From: Microcaldota archaeon
Lineage (GTDB): Archaea; Micrarchaeota; Micrarchaeia; Anstonellales; JAGGVH01
Direction of reading: 5' to 3'
Length of the DNA stretch: 64,000 nt
NCBI GenBank assembly: GCA_020854835.1
Contig: JAHKLX010000015.1
Coordinates: forward strand, 97,658-161,657
Part shown: positions 1 to 8,413 of the stretch, piece after piece
How positions within the stretch are numbered: position 1 is the stretch's first letter
Layout of the letters: each line of letters begins with the position of its first letter
The notes under the pieces: model-generated
Databases searched by the model: none
Seen by the model: only the letters and a program-made list of their open reading frames with translations
Told to the model about the DNA's origin: nothing
Translations under genes and position numbers: made by a program

Positions 1-635
1 ATCCTCCTGATGAAGAATTAATATATGAAAATTGTTACCTCTATGATTCGAATAAAGATTATTCTGAAGAATTTTGCGATTATTTTTTTCCAGAAGATTT
101 TGGTTTGAAAGGCTGTGACAAGGAATTTCAAACACTAACAAACCCTCCTGTAAAAATGTGCAATATTCCATGCGGTTTTGCAGGAGGAGATGTATTTATC
201 AAAAGCGCGTTTTTAACTTATCATAAAGATGACGAATATATTTGTGAACTTAATCAAGAAAATACTTTCAAATTATTTGGACCACTAACAGAAAAAAATG
301 TTTTTGATTATTTAAGATTTAGATATTTAAGAGGTTATTCCCAATATGACAGGGACGTTACACTTTCGATGGATCTACCAAACATATCTTCATACGAGGA
401 TTGTGATCCTGAAAAAGAATTATGGGAGCAGGAAGAATGTAAATTATTTGCTCCTGTGGAGACCAAAGGAACAATAGTGAAAAACGGTGATATTTTGGAA
501 GTCAACGTATTTATGGAAACAGATTCTGGCGATGCAGGAATTTTTTACATGAATTATTTAGTAAATACCTCTAATGGAGAAGTCTCACTAAAAAACTATA
601 CAAAAATAATATATCTTTTACAAATAATGTATTAG
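1..635 (+). CDS. Hypothetical protein, 5' end cut by window edge
   Basis: The reading frame is open from base 3 and has no start inside the window, so only the C-terminal 210 or so residues are seen. I do not recognise the family. The visible part is acidic and has about nine cysteines in its first half (YENC, EEFC, KGC, KMCNIPC, YIC), then a segment rich in alternating beta-type residues (GTIVKNGDILEVNVFMETDSG). It could be an extracytoplasmic beta-rich, disulphide- or metal-bearing protein, but that is inference. The stop overlaps the stop of the convergent PGI/PMI gene by a few bases. A TTG at 105 could be read as a start, but the frame is open upstream with the same composition. Confidence 0.6.
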   Translation, partial: PPDEELIYENCYLYDSNKDYSEEFCDYFFPEDFGLKGCDKEFQTLTNPPVKMCNIPCGFAGGDVFIKSAFLTYHKDDEYICELNQENTFKLFGPLTEKNVFDYLRFRYLRGYSQYDRDVTLSMDLPNISSYEDCDPEKELWEQEECKLFAPVETKGTIVKNGDILEVNVFMETDSGDAGIFYMNYLVNTSNGEVSLKNYTKIIYLLQIMY

Positions 636-1495
636 TTTAATGCATCTTTAAATTTTTTAATAAAGGGTGTGGGAATTCTATTTATTTTTAATTCATCTGC
701 AAGTTTAATCGTGGCTTGATCTCCTAACATTATCGCATAAAGCATTTTATCAAAAACAGTTCTGCCTTTCAGTTGAAAATCATATGCTTTAACACCAACT
801 GCTTTTTTCCATGCTTCAACAAACTCATCATTGTCTCCTGCATTCAATATTATATGTGAGTAATCCTTTTGATTTTTAGCTTCTATTTCATTATGTGAAA
901 GTTCATTAAAATAGTTTGAAAAAGCATGTTTTTTCAGATTTTCATTAACTTGTGTTTTTAATCTATATGCTGCAGGATATATCTTCTCAGATGAAGAATA
1001 TATTAGAGGACTCTTCTTTAAAGCATCTGCCATTTTTTTAATATTGATTTGATCTGGATTTTTTATTTCAGGAAATTCAGGAAGTTCTGCAAACTCTGAA
1101 ACAAGGCCATAAATTGCCTTTAGTATTATATAAAATGCATCTCGAGGCACATAACCTTTTGGCAAAGGAATAAATCTGTCTCTATTTTCAACAGCGTAAT
1201 TCAATAAATATCCTCCTGATGTTACTAGGGTGTGAGGCTTTTTTTTGATTTGCTTAAAAGCAGTTATTGTTTCTTTTGTATTTCCTGAATAACTAGTGAC
1301 AACAAAATGAGAGTTGTTTAAATATGTTTTAGGTATCTCTTGAGTATGAAAAGAATAGGCTTCTATTCCGATATTCTGCAAATAGCAGGATAAAACATCT
1401 CCTCCTATTCCGCTGCCCCCCATTCCGATAAAAACCCATCTCATAAGATCAACCATATTTTTGCTACCAAGGCTCGTATTATCTTTTGTTTTCAA
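632..1495 (-). CDS. Bifunctional phosphoglucose/phosphomannose isomerase
   Basis: Interconverts glucose-6-phosphate or mannose-6-phosphate with fructose-6-phosphate in the cytoplasm. SIS-domain signatures of the archaeal PGI/PMI family are clear: GMGGSGIGGD near residue 25, SYSGNTKET near 70, TSGG near 93, and the catalytic-region ELSHNEIEA near 200. The family is usually about 300 residues; this one has a shorter N-terminus. The first possible start is TTG (1495), giving 287 residues. An ATG at 1456 still leaves about nine residues before the first SIS strand and is a real alternative. It is divergent from the small ORF/asnS transcript and convergent with the truncated gene at the window start. 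Confidence 0.85.
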   Translation of the reverse strand: MKTKDNTSLGSKNMVDLMRWVFIGMGGSGIGGDVLSCYLQNIGIEAYSFHTQEIPKTYLNNSHFVVTSYSGNTKETITAFKQIKKKPHTLVTSGGYLLNYAVENRDRFIPLPKGYVPRDAFYIILKAIYGLVSEFAELPEFPEIKNPDQINIKKMADALKKSPLIYSSSEKIYPAAYRLKTQVNENLKKHAFSNYFNELSHNEIEAKNQKDYSHIILNAGDNDEFVEAWKKAVGVKAYDFQLKGRTVFDKMLYAIMLGDQATIKLADELKINRIPTPFIKKFKDALN

Positions 1496-1508
1496 AACAA
1501 ACTATATG

Positions 1509-1518
1509 CTTATAAAAG
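1509..1518. promoter_or_regulatory. TATA box upstream of small ORF and asnS
   Basis: CTTATAAAAG, centred 26.5 bases before the ATG at 1540, the spacing seen for leaderless starts throughout the window. It lies between two divergent genes and is near-symmetric, so it could also serve the PGI/PMI gene on the minus strand. No start codon sits at the matching distance on that side. Confidence 0.55.
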
Positions 1519-1539
1519 TTTAGTTTATAATTTTTTAAT

Positions 1540-1626
1540 ATGGTTGATCGCATAATATTATTAACTATCATAATTTTATTAATTATTTTTATAGTTTATG
1601 TGTTAACACGCAACAATCAAAAATAG
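1540..1626 (+). CDS. 28-residue single-span membrane microprotein
   Basis: ATG to TAG encodes 28 residues: a short N-terminus MVDR, an almost unbroken hydrophobic stretch of about 19 residues, and a polar tail (TRNNQK). This is the layout of a single-pass membrane peptide. The ATG lies 26.5 bases after the centre of a TATA box, as expected for a leaderless archaeal start. The stop is 8 bases before the asnS ATG, and the asnS Shine-Dalgarno GGTG overlaps the stop region, so the two look co-transcribed. The function is unknown. It could instead be a translated leader affecting asnS expression, or chance. Confidence 0.5.
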   Translation: MVDRIILLTIIILLIIFIVYVLTRNNQK

Positions 1627-1634
1627 GTGTTTTT

Positions 1635-2933
1635 ATGGATGGATTTAGTTCTATAGCTGATTTAGCTAAATTAAAAGAAGGAGAAGTTAAAATAAGGGGC
1701 TGGGTTTATCGCCAGAGAGGTTCAGATAAATTTAAATTTATTTTAATTAGGGATCCAACAGGTGTTGTTCAAACAATTATAACCAAAGAGGAAGTCAATG
1801 AAAATGTTTGGGAAACTGCGGGAAAATTATATATTGAAAGTTCTGTTATTGTAAAGGGAAAAATTAAACCTGATGAACGTGCACCAGGCGGCGTAGAGAT
1901 ACAGGTTACTGGGTTAGAACCTGTTAGTATAGGCGAACCATATCGTTTACAAAAAGATTTTTCAACAGAGTTTCTATTGGATCAAAGACATTTGTGGTTG
2001 AGATCTCAAAAAATGAAACAGATAATGAAAGTACGTCATCATTTGACAATTTATTTAAATGAATTTTTTGATAATAAAGGTTTTTATCAAGTCGTTCCGC
2101 CTATCATTGTTAAAAATGCCTGTGAGGGTGGCTCGCAACTTTTTGAAATGAAATATTTCAATGAAAAAGCATATTTGAGTGAGAGCGGTCAGATGTATGG
2201 AGAATCTTTGATATTTTCATTGGGTAAAATTTATGTCTGGGCGCCCTCATTCCGTGCTGAGAAATCTAGGACAGTGCGCCATTTGGCCGAATACTGGCAT
2301 CTTGAGCCGGAAATGGCCTGGTATTCTCACGAGGACAACATGAAGCTCCAAGAGGAGATGCTTGAGTTTGTTGTGCAGAAACTTATCAAAGAACATGAGG
2401 ATTTGTTGGTTGCACTGGGTAGGGACGTTGATGTGCTAAGACATGTTAAAGGTCCATTCCCCAGAATAACTTATGACCAGATGGTTGAGAAACTGCAAGA
2501 TTTGGATGTTAAATTTGAATGGGGTCAAGATCCTGGCGCAGATGAAGAAAAGGCTTTAACCGCAGACATGAAAGTTCCTTTAATTGTTGAGAAATATCCT
2601 GCAGGTATGAAAGCGTTTTACATGCGCAGAGATCCTAAAAACCCTGAATATATGTTGAATGATGATATGCTTGCCCCTGAAGGTCACGGTGAAATAATCG
2701 GGGGTTCTGAAAGAATTTGGGAATTAGATGAACTTTTGGAAGCAATGAAAAAGGCAAAGCTTGATCCAAATGATCCTTCATACAGCTGGTATGTTGATCT
2801 AAGGAGATTTGGTGCAGTTCCTCACAGTGGTTTTGGCCTTGGTATGGAGCGCCTGTTGAAATGGGTGCTTAACCTTGATCACATACGTGATGCGATACCG
2901 TACCCGCGAGTGATAAACAGAGTTTATCCTTAA
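1635..2933 (+). CDS. asnS: Asparaginyl-tRNA synthetase (archaeal type)
   Basis: Charges tRNA-Asn with asparagine. Residues 1 to about 105 form the OB-fold anticodon-binding domain (KIRGWVYRQR), followed by a class II catalytic core. Motif 2 is SFRAEKSRTVRHLAEYWHLE near 205-225, and motif 3 is GFGLGMERLLKWVL near 400. The AsnRS rather than AspRS assignment comes from HLAEYWHLEPEMAW and the EGGSQLFEMKYF block, which match remembered Pyrococcus AsnRS. Length (432) is typical. GGTG five bases before the ATG supports the start. Having AsnRS implies direct Asn-tRNA formation. Confidence 0.92.
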   Translation: MDGFSSIADLAKLKEGEVKIRGWVYRQRGSDKFKFILIRDPTGVVQTIITKEEVNENVWETAGKLYIESSVIVKGKIKPDERAPGGVEIQVTGLEPVSIGEPYRLQKDFSTEFLLDQRHLWLRSQKMKQIMKVRHHLTIYLNEFFDNKGFYQVVPPIIVKNACEGGSQLFEMKYFNEKAYLSESGQMYGESLIFSLGKIYVWAPSFRAEKSRTVRHLAEYWHLEPEMAWYSHEDNMKLQEEMLEFVVQKLIKEHEDLLVALGRDVDVLRHVKGPFPRITYDQMVEKLQDLDVKFEWGQDPGADEEKALTADMKVPLIVEKYPAGMKAFYMRRDPKNPEYMLNDDMLAPEGHGEIIGGSERIWELDELLEAMKKAKLDPNDPSYSWYVDLRRFGAVPHSGFGLGMERLLKWVLNLDHIRDAIPYPRVINRVYP

Positions 2934-2934
2934 A

Positions 2935-2957
2935 TTTTATTGTTATTTTTTTAACTA
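2935..2957 (+). terminator. T-rich terminator after asnS
   Basis: Immediately after the asnS stop lie several T runs, including an uninterrupted run of seven, typical of archaeal intrinsic termination. There is no gene between here and the next promoter. Confidence 0.4.
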
Positions 2958-3033
2958 ATTCTACTTAATTTCTTAGTTTGGACTTCATAGACTCACATAA
3001 GATAAATACAATACTGTTTAGCTCTCCGAAAGT

Positions 3034-3041
3034 TTTATAAT
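3034..3041 (+). promoter_or_regulatory. TATA box for cupin gene
   Basis: TTTATAAT centred at 3037.5, exactly 26.5 bases before the ATG at 3064. An upstream in-frame ATG at 3040 overlaps the box and so is unlikely to be used. Confidence 0.6.
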
Positions 3042-3063
3042 GATTCAAAGAATTATTACTTTC

Positions 3064-3414
3064 ATGAGAAAACCATTTAAGAAACATTTGAATGCAATTG
3101 ATATAGAAAGTGCGCACGGCGGGAGTGGAAGAAGACAATTGCTGCTATCAAAAAATGATTTTATTTCATCTCAAATGGAAGCAATGACAAAAGGGTTTCT
3201 TGCCCCGAAAGGTGTTTTTGATTGGCACGCACATAAAGATGTTGATGAATTTTTCCTTGTTACAAAAGGAATAGGTTTAATTCAATTTGAAGATGGGACT
3301 GAAATGAATTATGCTAAAGACGACTTAATCTATATTCCTTCAAACATAAAACACAGAATTGAAAATACTGGAGAAGAAGAAAGCGAATTCTTTTTTGTAA
3401 GATTAAATTCCTGA
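3064..3414 (+). CDS. Small cupin-domain protein
   Basis: A single-domain cupin of 116 residues. The first cupin motif is visible as DWHAHKDVDEFFLVTKGIG, with two His and a Glu placed as metal ligands. The second is YIPSNIKHRIENTGEEES, with a His. Substrate cannot be told from sequence; such small cupins are isomerases, oxygenases or sensors. The start is set at 3064 because a TATA box lies 26.5 bases upstream. The longer form from 3040 would add MIQRIITF and start inside the promoter. The gene stands alone. Confidence 0.75.
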   Translation: MRKPFKKHLNAIDIESAHGGSGRRQLLLSKNDFISSQMEAMTKGFLAPKGVFDWHAHKDVDEFFLVTKGIGLIQFEDGTEMNYAKDDLIYIPSNIKHRIENTGEEESEFFFVRLNS

Positions 3415-3562
3415 AGGGGTCTGTGTGTCTTAATCTTCAGATAATGTAATGGCAGAATAGTAATTCAACCGTTCCAAAACTTTTTATTTTTTTAACCCTG
3501 TAAAACTTTTTTTAATTACGAACATGTATCAAATTTGGGCTTTGGTTTGTATATTAGGAAAG

Positions 3563-3571
3563 GTTATAAAT
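3563..3571 (+). promoter_or_regulatory. TATA box for SDR gene
   Basis: GTTATAAAT centred about 28 bases before the ATG at 3595, the leaderless spacing. It supports 3595 over a longer in-frame extension reaching 3535. The 180-base gap before it holds nothing else I can recognise. Confidence 0.5.
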
Positions 3572-3594
3572 ATTGGTCAGTTATTTGTATCCTT

Positions 3595-4353
3595 ATGAAG
3601 CTAAAAAATAAAATCGCAATTATTACTGGTGCAAGCAGAGGCATAGGAAAATCTACTGCATTACTTTTTGCCAAAGAAGGAGCAAGAGTTGCAGTTAATT
3701 ATCATATTTCTGATATAGAACCAAATGCAGAAGAAAATGCTTTTTCCATTGTTGACGAAATCAAAAAAATTGGTTCTGATGCAATAGCAATCGGATGTGA
3801 TGTTTCTAAAGAAAATGATGTTAAAGAAATGGTCCAAAAAACAATTGATGCCTTTGGAAAAATTGATATCTTGGTCAATAATGCTGGAGTTGTTTTTGAT
3901 GTTCCATTATTTGAGAAAACGGTTGAACAATGGGAACAAACTTTAAATGTTAATTTAATCGGGACATTTCTTTGCAGTAAATATGCTTCTGAACAAATGC
4001 TGAAAAATGGGAACGGGAAAATAATCAATATTTCATCAACAAACGGGATTAATTCATTTAGTCCCGAATCTGCAGATTATGATGCTTCAAAAGCAGGAAT
4101 AATAAATTTAACTTATAATCTGGCAAAAGAACTTGCCCCACAAATTCAAGTGAATTCAGTTGCTCCAGGTTGGGTTGACACTGATATGAATAAATATTTG
4201 CCAAAAGATTTTGTTGATGAGGAAATTAAAAAAATCTATTTGAAAAGGTTTGCCAAGCCAGAAGAAATTGCAAAAGCTATATTATTTTTAGCTTCTGATG
4301 ATGCAAGTTATATTACTGGAAGTATTCTAAAAGTTGATGGCGGATATGATTAA
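3595..4353 (+). CDS. Short-chain dehydrogenase/reductase, FabG-like
   Basis: NAD(P)-dependent oxidoreductase of the classical SDR family, 252 residues. Visible motifs: TGASRGIGKS (cofactor, near 12), NNAGV (near 90), catalytic Ser in IISIS/NISST, and YDASK (catalytic Tyr and Lys, near 160). The C-terminal LASDDASYITGSILKVDGGYD is typical of 3-oxoacyl-ACP reductase-like members. Archaea lack the standard fatty-acid pathway, so the substrate is probably a sugar, alcohol or other ketone. It stands alone between two promoters. Confidence 0.85.
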   Translation: MKLKNKIAIITGASRGIGKSTALLFAKEGARVAVNYHISDIEPNAEENAFSIVDEIKKIGSDAIAIGCDVSKENDVKEMVQKTIDAFGKIDILVNNAGVVFDVPLFEKTVEQWEQTLNVNLIGTFLCSKYASEQMLKNGNGKIINISSTNGINSFSPESADYDASKAGIINLTYNLAKELAPQIQVNSVAPGWVDTDMNKYLPKDFVDEEIKKIYLKRFAKPEEIAKAILFLASDDASYITGSILKVDGGYD

Positions 4354-4469
4354 TTTGTGTATGGTGATAGTTTGGACCTACCTAAATTTTTCTCCCCCCA
4401 AACCATAAATTTTTTTATGCATTCTTAACTTTTAGAAACAATTAAAAACAACACACCCATATACTGATT

Positions 4470-5396
4470 ATGAAGAAATTCAAAAGGATTGTTCTGTATG
4501 ATTTAAAACAAAAACCAATTGAGAAAGAGTTTATTGATAATTTAAAACAGTTTGCAGAATCTGTGAAAATTGTTTTTGCAGAAGGAGAGTATTTAAAAGT
4601 TTTAAAAACATCTGATTTAGAAGGTGCAGATGCCTTGATAACCCGTCTTTTTGATTATTATGATTCAAAAATATTTGAAAACTCAAATTTGAAGTATATT
4701 GGGGCAATGCATACCGATGTTTCACATTTTGATTTGAGAATTTTAAATGAGAAAGGAATCGTTCTAACCAATATACCTGGTTACGCAACCGAATCTGTAG
4801 CCGAATTGACAATTTCTGCTTTGTTGAATATTTCAAGACAAACGCATGATGCAATGAACTTTGTTAAAAAAGGAAATTGGGGTTTTGAAAATTTTTTGGG
4901 TTGGGAATTGAACGGAAAAACATTGGGAATAATTGGCTTGGGGAGAATCGGAAAAAGAGTTGCAGAAATTGCTCAAGGTTTTGGAATGAATATCCTCCAC
5001 TATTCAAAAGCTGAAGAGAAATCGCCTTATAAATTTGTAGAATTAGATGAATTGTTAAAGAGAAGCGATGTTGTTTCTTTACATTGCAAGTTAACTGATG
5101 AAACTAAAAATATTTTAAATAATTCCAATTTGAAATTAATGAAAAAAGGAGCAGTTTTACTGAATTCTGCGAGAATGGAGCTTGTTGATTTGGAAACTTT
5201 ATATGATCTATCTAAACAAAATAGAATTTTTGTCTGGTTTGATGAACTTCAGGATGAAAAATGGAGAAAAAAATTCCAAAAATTAAATAATATTTACCTC
5301 ACCCCTGACTATGGATGGATGACAAAAGAAGCTCAGCAGAGGGTTAGAAAACTAACATTGAACAATATTAAATCATTTTTAGAAAACAAACTCTAA
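4470..5396 (+). CDS. D-isomer 2-hydroxyacid dehydrogenase-like protein
   Basis: 308 residues with the two-domain layout of the D-2-hydroxyacid dehydrogenase family. The Rossmann motif is GLGRIGKRVAEIAQGFG near 150, and the substrate-side LNSAR near 232 keeps the usual Arg. Two catalytic features differ. The Glu region reads VWFDELQDEKW, and the position normally occupied by the catalytic His (TPHxxW) reads TPDYGW, so His is replaced by Asp. It may therefore be a divergent or inactive member, or use another acid/base. An ATTAAAAA box about 26 bases upstream supports a leaderless ATG. Confidence 0.8.
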   Translation: MKKFKRIVLYDLKQKPIEKEFIDNLKQFAESVKIVFAEGEYLKVLKTSDLEGADALITRLFDYYDSKIFENSNLKYIGAMHTDVSHFDLRILNEKGIVLTNIPGYATESVAELTISALLNISRQTHDAMNFVKKGNWGFENFLGWELNGKTLGIIGLGRIGKRVAEIAQGFGMNILHYSKAEEKSPYKFVELDELLKRSDVVSLHCKLTDETKNILNNSNLKLMKKGAVLLNSARMELVDLETLYDLSKQNRIFVWFDELQDEKWRKKFQKLNNIYLTPDYGWMTKEAQQRVRKLTLNNIKSFLENKL

Positions 5397-5477
5397 AAAC
5401 AGATTTTTATATTTTTTAAGTTTTTATCCATTGTTTTAGTACCTTCTTTGCATAAACACTACCAAAATGGAGAAAAG

Positions 5478-5487
5478 TTTATATAAA
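5478..5487 (+). promoter_or_regulatory. TATA box for flavoprotein gene
   Basis: TTTATATAAA centred 26.5 bases before the ATG at 5508; a strong match to the consensus box used elsewhere here. Confidence 0.6.
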
Positions 5488-5507
5488 TAAACACCGATTA
5501 AAACTTA

Positions 5508-6038
5508 ATGAAATGTATTCTTATATCTGGTAGTCCAAGAAAAGGAAATACTGAGTTTGTTTTGTCTGAAATTTTTAAAGGTATTAAAGGAGAAAAGGAG
5601 TTTGTTCTTTTAAAAGAATTGAAATTTAACCACTGTAAGGGATGTTGTGCTTGTTACAAAACTGGGGAGTGCGTAATTGACGATGATATGAAACTTCTAT
5701 TCAACAAACTTCTTTGGGCAGATGTAATAATCTTGGGTTCTCCTTTGTATTATGGTAATGTATCTGGATTGACAAAACAGTTCATAGATCGAACAATCCC
5801 TGCTTATGAATCCAAATCACTAAAAGATAAGTATTTAATTTCTATAGTTGTTGGGGGTGGAAAAGTAACAGTAACTGAAAAATTCCACAAACAATCAATT
5901 GAGGGGTTTATCAAGTTTAATTTGTTAAATTTGATAGGTCTTTATAATTTTGAAGCTTTTGAGGATGATGATTTAAAGAAAGATCCAAATTCTAAAGAAC
6001 AAATAAACAATATAATAAAAAATATCAATTCATTGTAA
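5508..6038 (+). CDS. NADPH-dependent FMN reductase / iron-sulfur flavoprotein family
   Basis: Flavodoxin-like fold of 176 residues. The N-terminal phosphate-binding loop ISGSPRKGNTE binds FMN. CKGCCACYKTGEC near 46-58 is the compact cysteine motif of the archaeal iron-sulfur flavoprotein (Isf) group, and LGSPLYYGNVSGLTKQFIDR near 78 is the family signature. It probably moves electrons between a carrier and a small acceptor; partners are not shown by neighbours. It is shorter at the C-terminus than characterised Isf proteins. Leaderless start. Confidence 0.82.
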   Translation: MKCILISGSPRKGNTEFVLSEIFKGIKGEKEFVLLKELKFNHCKGCCACYKTGECVIDDDMKLLFNKLLWADVIILGSPLYYGNVSGLTKQFIDRTIPAYESKSLKDKYLISIVVGGGKVTVTEKFHKQSIEGFIKFNLLNLIGLYNFEAFEDDDLKKDPNSKEQINNIIKNINSL

Positions 6039-6134
6039 TCGTAGGTGCGCCCGCAATTCCATTAAAAACCAATTTTCATATTTTTTTAATGTTGCACTAC
6101 TGTACAACTTAAAACAGATTTTTCATTTGATAAG

Positions 6135-6545
6135 TTAATTTATAACTTGGGAAAATCTAAGCAAATAACCATCTGGATCCATAACCAAAATTTCTCTCAT
6201 TTTAATGTGTTCGTTGTCTTTTCTGTAAACATTTTTTTCAGGCCCCATCTCTATTTTCCAGTTATTTTTCTTCAAAGAGTCAACAATCCTATCCAATTCA
6301 TTGGTTTCAATTTGCAAATTAATACCCCTCCCAAAAGGATACTCGCATTTTCCACTAATCCATGTTTTTTTTGTTTTATTTGTCATCTCTTGGATCATAA
6401 TCTGGCTTCCATTATATGATAAAAAAACAAACTTATTTTCTGTTCTTTCATATTCTATTTTGAAATTTAGTATTTTTTCATAAAAATTCAAGCTTTTTTC
6501 TAAATTCGAAACAATTAATTCAGGTACTAATTTATTGAATTCCAT
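6135..6545 (-). CDS. VOC-superfamily (glyoxalase/bleomycin-resistance-like) protein
   Basis: A 136-residue protein with the paired beta-alpha-beta-beta-beta modules of the vicinal oxygen chelate fold. It begins with KLVPELIVSNLEKSLNFYEKIL, and the C-terminal MDPDGYLLRFSQ is the usual last strand of glyoxalase/dioxygenase-like members. The central FGRGINLQIE block suits the fold. Specific function is unknown. The ATG at 6545 is 26.5 bases from an ATTATAAT box, supporting this start. Not part of an operon. Confidence 0.75.
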   Translation of the reverse strand: MEFNKLVPELIVSNLEKSLNFYEKILNFKIEYERTENKFVFLSYNGSQIMIQEMTNKTKKTWISGKCEYPFGRGINLQIETNELDRIVDSLKKNNWKIEMGPEKNVYRKDNEHIKMREILVMDPDGYLLRFSQVIN

Positions 6546-6567
6546 AATATCAGCTTCTTCTTATCAG

Positions 6568-6575
6568 ATTATAAT
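6568..6575 (-). promoter_or_regulatory. TATA box for VOC gene
   Basis: ATTATAAT on the minus strand, centred 26.5 bases upstream of the ATG at 6545. Confidence 0.55.
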
Positions 6576-6633
6576 TCTTTCTTTTTAGCCAAAGCCTTAA
6601 AAATTCACCAACAATACTCATACGGGTGATTAT

Positions 6634-6852
6634 ATGAAAAAAGAAGTTATTGAAAAAATGGCGTTATTGATCACGACAGCCTTTGGGCTTGTGGCAGCGT
6701 TGGCTTGGAATGGAGCAATCCAGGCAATTTTTGCAGAGTTTTTCGGAGCTTCAGATACCATAATAGCTTCAATAATCTATGCAGTAATAGTTACAATAAT
6801 AGCTGTTTTGGCAACCGTATGGATTGGAAAAATAGCTGAAAAAACAAAATAA
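6634..6852 (+). CDS. DUF5654-like small membrane protein
   Basis: 72 residues with two hydrophobic segments, ALLITTAFGLVAALAWNGAI (about 9-28) and a second span about 44-66, flanked by charged ends. This matches the small two-span archaeal family annotated DUF5654, whose role is unknown. GGGTGAT six bases before the ATG is a good ribosome site, and a CTTAAAAA box near 6599 predicts a leader of under ten bases that consists mostly of that site. It is followed by a long T-rich terminator. Confidence 0.75.
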   Translation: MKKEVIEKMALLITTAFGLVAALAWNGAIQAIFAEFFGASDTIIASIIYAVIVTIIAVLATVWIGKIAEKTK

Positions 6853-6860
6853 TTTAATAT

Positions 6861-6896
6861 TTATTTTTTATTTTATTTTTTTCATAACCTTTTTTA
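6861..6896 (+). terminator. T-rich terminator after DUF5654 gene
   Basis: Four successive T runs of four to seven bases separated by A or CATAACC. This is one of the strongest T-rich tracts following a gene in the window. The rest of the gap to 7010 is AT-rich promoter sequence. Confidence 0.5.
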
Positions 6897-6979
6897 ATAT
6901 AAAAAGAAAAATATTAATTTAAATATTTAGGTAAAAAACACTATTTTTTACTTAATATTGCATTTTTTTTAATCACAAA

Positions 6980-6987
6980 TTTATAAA
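6980..6987 (+). promoter_or_regulatory. TATA box for glycosyltransferase-like gene
   Basis: TTTATAAA centred 26.5 bases before the ATG at 7010; a perfect consensus box. Confidence 0.6.
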
Positions 6988-7009
6988 TCAAGAAACCATA
7001 TCCTATAAC

Positions 7010-8377
7010 ATGCCCAAACTCTTATTCACAATACCTACCTATCGGCCAAGAGAAGTTCAAAACTGCGTTACTGCTTATGCCAGAAACTTTGAAAGATTCG
7101 GTCACAATACTCCCATAATTGTTTTTGATGATAGTTCATTGGAAAAAAGCAGTATAACTCTACAAAACCTAAAAAGAGTAAAAGATGAAAATCCTTTTGC
7201 AGATATATGGTATGTTGGTCCAGAAGAGAAAAACACATTTTTAAAAGGACTTCATAAGGAAAATCCCGATCCTTTAATTCCAAATATGATGAAACCTAGT
7301 TATGGGGGCAATAGGAACTGGATTTTGTTGGCTACTTTAGGGAATCACTTTATATCTGTGGACGATGACATTTTTCCTTATGGTATTTTTGGGGAGGGAG
7401 CAGAAAAAAATCCCAATTCCGTCTTAGAAGGGCATTATTCTGCAACTGTAGATGGATTTAAAAATGTGGAGATGGACATCATATCTGCTTATTCATCAAT
7501 GATAGGTATGAAAGTCAAAGTTTATATGGGACAAAACCCTGGAACAATAACTGGCAAACATCTAATTGACAGCAACACTGATTTAGAGTTAAATGTATCG
7601 GTCAGAGGTTTGCAAGATGGTTATGTAACTGTTGAACCAGGTGTTTTAAATAAAGAAGCAACAATAAAAATTGTTCAAAGTTATCTTTCAGGGGATGCAG
7701 ATATAGATTCTAAAGATATAATTGACGAATTCTTAAAAAATCCAAAATGGGATACTTTGAGAGGCGAGGTTCCTTTAAAATATATTATAAATAGATATGA
7801 ACCTTGTGTTGTTGAATCTGATTACAGGCTTACAGGTGCAGTATTAGGACTGGATAATACAGAGGGTTTTATCTGTTTTTTACCAACACAACTGAGATTT
7901 GAGGATTATATATTTAGGAAGTTTTCTCATAAACCTAACATTCATGTGGGTTATTGTCCTGCTGTTCAAACACATTGTAGGAATATGGAAAATAGAAATA
8001 ATATTGTTAAGGATTTTATAATTGAGGAGATAGCAACCATCATCAAAAAAACAATAATCAATGGTGTAAAAAGTATAGATGAATTAAAAGTTAGATTAGA
8101 AAAGAACCCCTCTTATGATGTAAATGACCTTTATGAACTTTGGAATTCTTTAATAAGATTATCAAAACAAACAAACATACATCAAATTCCTGGAGAAGTG
8201 TTTTATGATAAAATACTCGAGGGAGCCATATCTGTCGATGGACCTGGTGAATTTGTGTCATTTCATGTGGATCTAATTGATAAAGAATATGTCCAAATCA
8301 AAGAATCAATAGAAATTTGGCCCGAAATAATTGAATACACAAAAAACAATCCTGTTCCTTTTAGAAAAATCAAATAA
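7010..8377 (+). CDS. GT-A-fold glycosyltransferase-like protein
   Basis: 455 residues. The opening beta strand and loop LLFTIPTYRPREV, then PIIVFDDSS near 40 and ISVDDDIFPYG near 118, look like the nucleotide-sugar strand and the DxD metal motif of family 2-type transferases. RFEDYIFRKF near 305 resembles the ED acceptor-base motif. No membrane segments are visible, so it would act in the cytoplasm. The C-terminal third (about 340-455) is helical and not recognised. A TIM-barrel-like gene follows at 36 bases, and the pair may work on the same glycan, which is inference. Exact family unknown. Confidence 0.6.
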   Translation: MPKLLFTIPTYRPREVQNCVTAYARNFERFGHNTPIIVFDDSSLEKSSITLQNLKRVKDENPFADIWYVGPEEKNTFLKGLHKENPDPLIPNMMKPSYGGNRNWILLATLGNHFISVDDDIFPYGIFGEGAEKNPNSVLEGHYSATVDGFKNVEMDIISAYSSMIGMKVKVYMGQNPGTITGKHLIDSNTDLELNVSVRGLQDGYVTVEPGVLNKEATIKIVQSYLSGDADIDSKDIIDEFLKNPKWDTLRGEVPLKYIINRYEPCVVESDYRLTGAVLGLDNTEGFICFLPTQLRFEDYIFRKFSHKPNIHVGYCPAVQTHCRNMENRNNIVKDFIIEEIATIIKKTIINGVKSIDELKVRLEKNPSYDVNDLYELWNSLIRLSKQTNIHQIPGEVFYDKILEGAISVDGPGEFVSFHVDLIDKEYVQIKESIEIWPEIIEYTKNNPVPFRKIK

Positions 8378-8413
8378 AGATATCTTTTTAAGTTTTGATT
8401 TTATAAACACATT

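Noticed and set aside
1635..2933. Aspartyl-tRNA synthetase instead of AsnRS
   Set aside because: Motif 2 and the surrounding HLAEYWHLEPEMAW and EGGSQLFEMKYF blocks fit AsnRS better than archaeal AspRS.
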